From positions 169,001-233,000 of the forward strand of contig WPIO01000070.1 in NCBI GenBank assembly GCA_009760855.2: DNA of 64,000 nt, read 5' to 3'. Each line of letters begins with the position of its first letter. Position 1 is the stretch's first letter. Source of the stretch: Cristatella mucedo. Taxonomy: Eukaryota; Bryozoa; Phylactolaemata; Cristatellidae. The translations under genes and the position numbers were made by a program. Under the pieces are notes generated by a model. That model saw only the letters and a program-made list of their open reading frames with translations. It was not told the origin of the DNA and did not search any database. Positions 59,301 to 64,000 of this stretch are shown piece by piece.

Positions 59301-62300
59301 ACATCAGTGTTTGTGTTCAGCTATCAGTTACCCCTAGGCATATATTTTTTCTCTAGTGCTAGATTAATCTTGGGGTCGAGTCGTAAGGATTTATGAATCT
59401 AGTTGTCCCAATTCATTACATCTTACATTTACATTGCTTTGTGTGCAATAGCAATTGTATGAGTTCGTGCATCTGACTTGTACTGCCATTGGACCATGCT
59501 TGCTAAACTTACATGGGTGTGTAATGCAAACACTATCAAATGGAAAGACTTTTGTTTGCTTGCACATTGTTTTCACTGATAATGCAATCACTGCTCGGAT
59601 CATGATTTGTTATTCATCTTTGGCTGAAGTATAGATAATTCATCAGTTAGAGCGGCTTTAGCAGTTGCGTGGAATACATGTGGTTCTTGCTTCTGGCTAG
59701 GTAATGAGGCTGCTAGAAAAGGTGCTTGCTGAAGCACTCGAACCTGCAATCGAGAACCTGGATCGAGAGATGCTATCACCCAGGGCTAAGACCCCACTGT
59801 AGTCACCTAAATTTGTGCAGCAGTCTTCCCCATTTAGCGCCCGAACTCAGTTGTATCTGTGTTTCACTGTCGAGTGGACTTTTTGCCTTCTGAAAAGATA
59901 GTCTATCTGATTTGGGCTCCCATCCTTAAAAACTAATGTGACCTCGGCTAGAAAATGACCTGTCAGCATTCCGAAGACCGGAGCAGTGTCCTACTTAGTA
60001 GTGGGCTACAGATTGGGCTTCAGATACTAGATGGCTAGAGAGAGGCATGCCTAAACGACTTGAGTCAGAAGACCAGCTGGTAGTTTAGATATGTAGGCCG
60101 GAGCAAGACAATCAGGAGACCTAAAAGTGAGTGACAAAACCTATATGGAATATGGATTCGAGTAATGTTACTGCTACTGATCTTCAGAATTGGATGCCAT
60201 ATTTATATTTCTTAAATTCGTGGAACCGGGGTGCCTGACTGCTTGTGGTAGTATGCAGTAGCACCTGCAATAGCAATTTACTAATTGATGGAACTCTAAT
60301 GTGTAAGACTTGCCAGCTCCTCCTGCCATGCACCCATGCAAAATTTAGGAACTGGTCATAAGCCATGCTTTGTGGACTGTCAACTACCCATTCCATTATT
60401 ATGCAGCATAAGTTTCTGCAATGTACGACCCTTATTTTTAATTTATTTGTAGAAACAATGGCATTTTGGTGCAACTTTTTTCTCACATCGTCTTTACAGC
60501 TAGACAACCAGTGGACTTTAAGTACCCAAATGTCAGACAAAAAGTGTTAAGTAGCCAGCGAATATTCACTGCCGCTCATCTCACCGTGCGTAAGGAGTTC
60601 CAAGGTAATGAGTTCCGTTGTCTTGTATGCATTACTACCTGCATGACTCTCAAGATGTCTGAGATTAATTGCTTCCTAACTTAGAGTTATCTATATGTGC
60701 AGATAGGACTACGTCCCTTACACAGAAGTCGTTTACTGACAACATGAAAAAGTGCAAGAAAAAAGCAGAGAAAATATTGAACAACATGCAGGCTGTCATG
60801 AGGCTGCCACTGATCAAGTAAGTAGCTATATCGGGTGGCCGATTCAGCTACCTTGTGTCATAGTTACTGAGCAGTAGCTGCAACTTTTTTTTAACTCTAG
60901 CTTTGAGTGTTTGGCTGCATGTATGTAATAATAATAATAATGCGTATGTGTATGTAATAATAACAATTGTATAGCAAGCGTCCATAGAGAACTTAATCTC
61001 TTCCTAGGCACTTTACATATGCTGTAAAAGAAACATGACCGTATGTATGGTTAGTGGTGGCACACGGTGGTTCAGCATTCATAATTTGGTTATGAGTACA
61101 CTCACAGTGTGAGCACACATAAGCACACAAATGACGAATTGTTAACGGACCTAGCAAATACTGGGAAGAACTAGCTTGTTTTAGCTTTTTTAAATGTCAA
61201 GTCAGAAGGTGCAGTGGCCACTGTCGAATGAGTTCCAGGCTTTGGGAGCCTGTGAACTAAAGACATGTCTCCAAAGGGTTTGAGGCTGGTTCGAGGCATA
61301 GCTAAACGAACGAGCTGGTGGTATGATGCCTATCCTGGTTAAGGAGTGATTCACATAGGTAGGCTTGAGCCAGAGAGTAAAGGGACTTATGAGTGACCGA
61401 CAAAACCTTGAATGTTGATGTGCTGTTTGATTGGGAACCAATGAAGGTCAATGAGAAGTAGTGTGGCTACTTGCAATGCTCACGACAGACAAACCTGGCT
61501 GCAGAGTTTTGCACCAACTTGGAAACGCCTGATTGCACAGGTCAGAAGATCTGCACGCAGTGAGTTACAGAAGTCGAGATGGATGTCGCAAATGCCTATT
61601 TGTGTATAGGATCCCTGTCTAAACAGTCCCGAATGTTTGCAATGTTACATCGCTAAAAGTAGGCAGTTTCGGCTGTGGGGCTGAAGTGGTTATCTAGTTA
61701 AAGGTTACTTTTGGACAGGACACCTAGATTTTGTTCAGATGCTACTGGAGATGTGCTTGCAAAGTCGATTTTGAGCATTAAGCTTTCTCATTTCTGAGTC
61801 ACGCCAAATTTGCTCGTATCTAGTAAGTTCTTTTGCTCGTACCTAGTAAGTTTATTTTACCGTCATGTGAGAAAGTTTGCTCTCATCCAACTGCGAATAT
61901 CATCAACTCACACAATATGGGAGTCGAGAGTTTGATGGGCTGGAAGAGTGGTAGGGATCAAAACGTAGGTACATCTGTGTGTATCATCTGCATAGAAGTG
62001 AAAGCCTAGATTGTGCTTGGCGATCACGTCGGCAATAGAGTGAATCTAAATTGTGAAAGGAAGTAGACCGAGTACAGAGCCCTGGTGTACACCGAACTTG
62101 AGCAGTTCTTGGCTGATTGCTGCCTGTTGATGGCAATGGTCTGGAGTCTCCCACTGAGGTGGGATCTAAGCCATTTGAGTGCAGTGCCAGAGATGTCCTT
62201 TCGGGATGAGAGGCGATCAAGCAAGGTCTTCACCTAGATCAATAGTATCATATGCTGCCGAAAGATGTAGTAAAACAAGCAGATACACTTTACTTGGGGT

Positions 62301-63144
62301 TCTGCATTGCTGAGGTCTTAAAACACCCAAAGCAATGCTGACGGTTTTACTGTCTTATACTCTTATGCTGATGCTTGTACTTGGAATTCGGTGCTGTCAG
62401 ACTGGTAGTGGTGAAAGTGCTAGACTGGGAATCTTTGAAGAAAATGGACCACGGAAGCTTGAAAAGACGTCTTCGATGCATTTGTCTATTCAAGTGAAAA
62501 TGGCATCGGTGTCCACTGCACAGTGATCTCGGAATCAGCGTGATTGTGGCCTCGGAGCCAATTGGAAAAATTGCCACCAGTGCAACTGGAAAATAGCCAA
62601 GGACAAAACTTGCCATTGACGCATATGAATGTAGCATGGCTTTACCATATGGAGTCCCTATGAAGCACTAATCTGTCCTCTTCCGAGGCTTTAACCAACT
62701 ACCATTTGTGTATGTACTGAGACTCAAGAGTCTAAATCATAATTGGGTCATGCTTTCTGTACAGCATCTATAAAGTGCCTAGAAATTGATCCATTTCTCT
62801 TAGGGTGGGTGCTGCAAAAATGTATTATTATTATCATATTATTAATTTCTGTGCTCATTCAGCAATGCTTTTGAGTGAGCCGTATACAAGGCCAATCTGC
62901 ATGCCTGCCAATTGGGCTGTTGTATTGCAGTGAACAGGAAGTGCTTCTACTAAGTAGTTGTGGTGATAAAACGGGGCTGCAAGCACTGGCAGCCATCTCT
63001 CTTAGCCGCTTGATCTGCATACTAGCACTTGTGTTATATGCTTGCAGATTCACTGGATGGTTCCTACTGAAGGTTCTTGGATTACTTCTTGACTCGATAC
63101 AAGTGCATAATGGCCAGTTGCACATGCTGCAGATGGCAGCCCAG
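50172..63144 (+). CDS. GPAM: Mitochondrial-type glycerol-3-phosphate acyltransferase, N-terminal five exons
   Basis: The enzyme makes lysophosphatidic acid from glycerol-3-phosphate and acyl-CoA at the outer mitochondrial membrane, the first step of glycerolipid synthesis. Exons: 50172-50384, 55590-55663, 60453-60604, 60703-60817 and 63048-63144 (651 nt, 217 codons). All four introns have GT/AG ends and all phases agree (0, 2, 1, 2). The product reads FFDPEVTPSMGIRSIFNVPT (compare FFLNPSIPSLGLRNVIYI in human), LVQLFSHIVFTARQPVDFKY, NVRQKVLSSQR, CKKKAEKILNNMQAV and KFTGWFLLKVLGLLLDSIQV, then HNGQLHMLQMAAQ. The last block lies just before the acyltransferase HxxxxD motif, which must be in the next exon beyond the window. 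Exon 1 is assigned by phase, promoter position and basic composition; its sequence is poorly conserved. Confidence 0.87.
50679..50804. repeat. 63-bp tandem duplication
   Basis: Two copies of a 63-bp unit starting actaacgaagaaattatgct differ at two positions. They lie in GPAM intron 1 next to a C-run (50580-50600) that resembles the ends of some DNA transposons. Confidence 0.92.
51780..52300 (-). mobile_element. LINE family A, diverged copy
   Basis: Matches gtgacgttcacgatagacaa-like sequence, cagagtgttgtgctcatttg, and ctagtgaaaggtcactttgga. Confidence 0.6.
53215..53620 (+). mobile_element. LINE family A, diverged copy
   Basis: The RT tail is broken (ggtccgttc-like; ttgctccagcctacctctcc) and is followed by the terminal block agagatcgagttctctgagg at 53562-53585. 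The 3' UTR between is deleted. Confidence 0.72.
54380..54535 (-). mobile_element. SINE-2, near full length
   Basis: In reverse: (ATA) tail, the shared block gcgcccgaagagaacttaat (54410-54429), ggcgcttcacatatgcc, B box ggggctcgagcccac, and head aaaccagctc. It lies in GPAM intron 1. Confidence 0.9.
56800..57305 (+). mobile_element. LINE family B copy
   Basis: RT tail (tggctccttcatacctctcg, cctcaggtcctctgtggaca) with frame breaks and 3' UTR ending gatccattacat. It is in GPAM intron 2. Confidence 0.8.
57480..57720 (-). mobile_element. LINE family B 3' end
   Basis: Reverse-strand 3' UTR (tgagcacactgaaagcctaag, catatggtagtcaaccgact). It faces the previous copy tail to tail, 175 bp away. Confidence 0.7.
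57815..57990 (+). mobile_element. SINE-1, near full length
   Basis: gtgagccgtgatggcacact, aaggcggttgctcttcacga, B box gggttcaaatcc, the stem gccgctgcaagcggtggtga, and tail gaggctgttaaatcagctag. Confidence 0.88.
58377..59070 (+). mobile_element. LINE family A, truncated copy
   Basis: RT sequence (KLKRLMLKFVSTSISPVESA, LGIVFQSDLSLDDHISSTIN, LVQNSAARLVYRECRSCHIK) with frame breaks. It ends within the ORF tail, near atttatgacagcattttgtggg, without the terminal block. Confidence 0.85.
60453..60604 (+). CDS. GPAM: GPAM exon 3
   Basis: The acceptor tttatttgtag gives one base that completes the codon left by exon 2. The exon covers NNGILVQLFSHIVFT to VRKEFQ and ends CAAG|gtaatg. An alternative acceptor inside (ctttacag at 60499) would break the phase. 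Confidence 0.85.
60935..62270 (-). mobile_element. LINE family A, long diverged copy
   Basis: From the terminal block (aacttaatctcttcctaggc) near 60990 to upstream RT sequence (gatcaatagtatcatatgct). It reaches further 5' than most copies but is broken throughout. It occupies GPAM intron 4. Confidence 0.82.
62745..62850 (+). mobile_element. LINE family A terminal fragment
   Basis: tcatgctttctgtacagcat, then aaagtgcctagaaattgatcc, and an (ATT)n tail. Confidence 0.7.
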
Positions 63145-63864
63145 GTGAGTTTCATCGATTCACTTGATCATGAATTAATGTGATGGTACATAGGCAGTAT
63201 GTTGTTTATGCTACTGTCGTTCTCTTCATCACCTGCAACATTGTGTTTCATGCTGATTGCATACCTAGGGTACTGCTGCTTCATCGTGGATAGATCAGAG
63301 TAGTCGGTAATGAGAGAGAGTGTAGCTGGGCAGCTGGATCGGCCACTTGGTTCCATGATGATTCTCGTATGTTTTCATAACTCTGCCACAACTTTCATTT
63401 TGGCCCCACTGACGTCTCGCATGTTTATTGTGCTCTTTTTCGATTGGCGTTAAGCGGTGCTGTTATCTATTGACTGCCAGCAAGCGATCACTTCTGTACA
63501 GTATGAATTGCTATGGGAACGCTCAAAATACTTAGCTGCTCGAGTGAATGTGACGCAGCAAGTCTAGCGATTGGAAGAACGAGCCTGACAAGCTGAGTGT
63601 CCATGCTCGTGCAGTGCAACCCTGATGGGGAAAAAATGTGTGTCAGGTTAGTGACTTCATACTGCCCTGGCACCGGTTGCTTGCTGCTAAAAAACAGATT
63701 CATTAGGATTATCCACTATTTGACTAACAGGGCTTTCCGATACCGTGCGGAGCGCTGTAATAGCCGTTAGCACGAAGACAAGCTGAATGAACTCCCTAGG
63801 CTCCAGACGTTGGATGTCGTAGAGCATGTGGTAATAGCTAACCTAGTTTTCAGCAAAACAAATA

Positions 63865-64000
63865 TATAATTCATTTGTATAGCTCCCCAAGAGAACTCTA
63901 TTCAGGCACTTCACATATGCATGGGGGCTTGAGCCCACGGCCTCAGCCAGACCTTGATCGGGGCGAGCACCTTGACTGCTGGACTACCACAAGTCTGCAG
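63865..64000 (-). mobile_element. SINE-2, reaching the window end
   Basis: In reverse: a shortened tail (agctccccaagagaactcta), gggggcttgagcccacggcc (B box) and the ctcgcccc block. The head is cut off near the last base. Confidence 0.82.

Noticed and set aside
59700-59802. Extra exon (LLEKVLAEALEPAIENLDRE) after an acceptor-like ctggctag
   Set aside because: It ends in a stop inside GPAM intron 2 and the neighbouring GPAM exons join in phase without it.

Overview
The window looks like nuclear DNA from an invertebrate metazoan; I cannot place it more precisely. The reasons are spliced genes with GT-AG introns from under 100 bp to over 5 kb, very long microsatellites, many 5'-truncated non-LTR retrotransposons of a CR1/L2-like type, and two tRNA-derived SINE families. 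There is no operon, ribosome-binding-site pattern, prophage or CRISPR. Almost all long open frames are repeat shadows or low-complexity frames. The real genes were found by joining short exons whose splice sites and codon phases agree.

Layout. 1.2-6.5 kb (+): three consecutive exons of a makorin-type RING E3 ligase, cut off at both ends. 7.5-16.2 kb: retrotransposon debris, including the best preserved reverse-transcriptase fragment (13.6-14.8 kb) and the first copy of a roughly 2.2 kb duplication. 16.3-30.5 kb (-): short exons that read, in order, like a periplasmic-binding-fold (ANF/receptor family) ectodomain, with a possible membrane exon at 18.8 kb and other candidate exons near 16.4 kb. 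The second duplication copy (23.5-25.7 kb), a 700 bp (CT)n tract and a diverged minisatellite lie within this interval. 31-40 kb: mostly repeats, an unusual 21-bp tandem array and a (CCG)n island.

40.3-50 kb (-): a two-exon coiled-coil protein resembling hinderin (KIAA1328), with a further unknown exon-like frame downstream. 50.2-63.1 kb (+): five exons, all in phase, of a mitochondrial-type glycerol-3-phosphate acyltransferase (GPAM), ending just before the catalytic block, which lies beyond the window. The hinderin-like gene and GPAM are head to head, with 701 bp between their ATGs in a GC-rich segment, so they probably share a promoter region.

Mobile elements. LINE family A (YADD reverse transcriptase and endonuclease fragments, 3' end with ATT-type microsatellite) and LINE family B (3' end with ACATT-type repeats) make up most interspersed repeats. 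SINE-2 carries a tRNA-like head and a tail matching the 3' stem-loop of LINE A, which suggests it is mobilised by LINE A. SINE-1 has a different tail. No gene system that is clearly new to biology was recognised. The most useful points are the SINE/LINE tail match, the receptor-like gene, the shared promoter and the segmental duplication.
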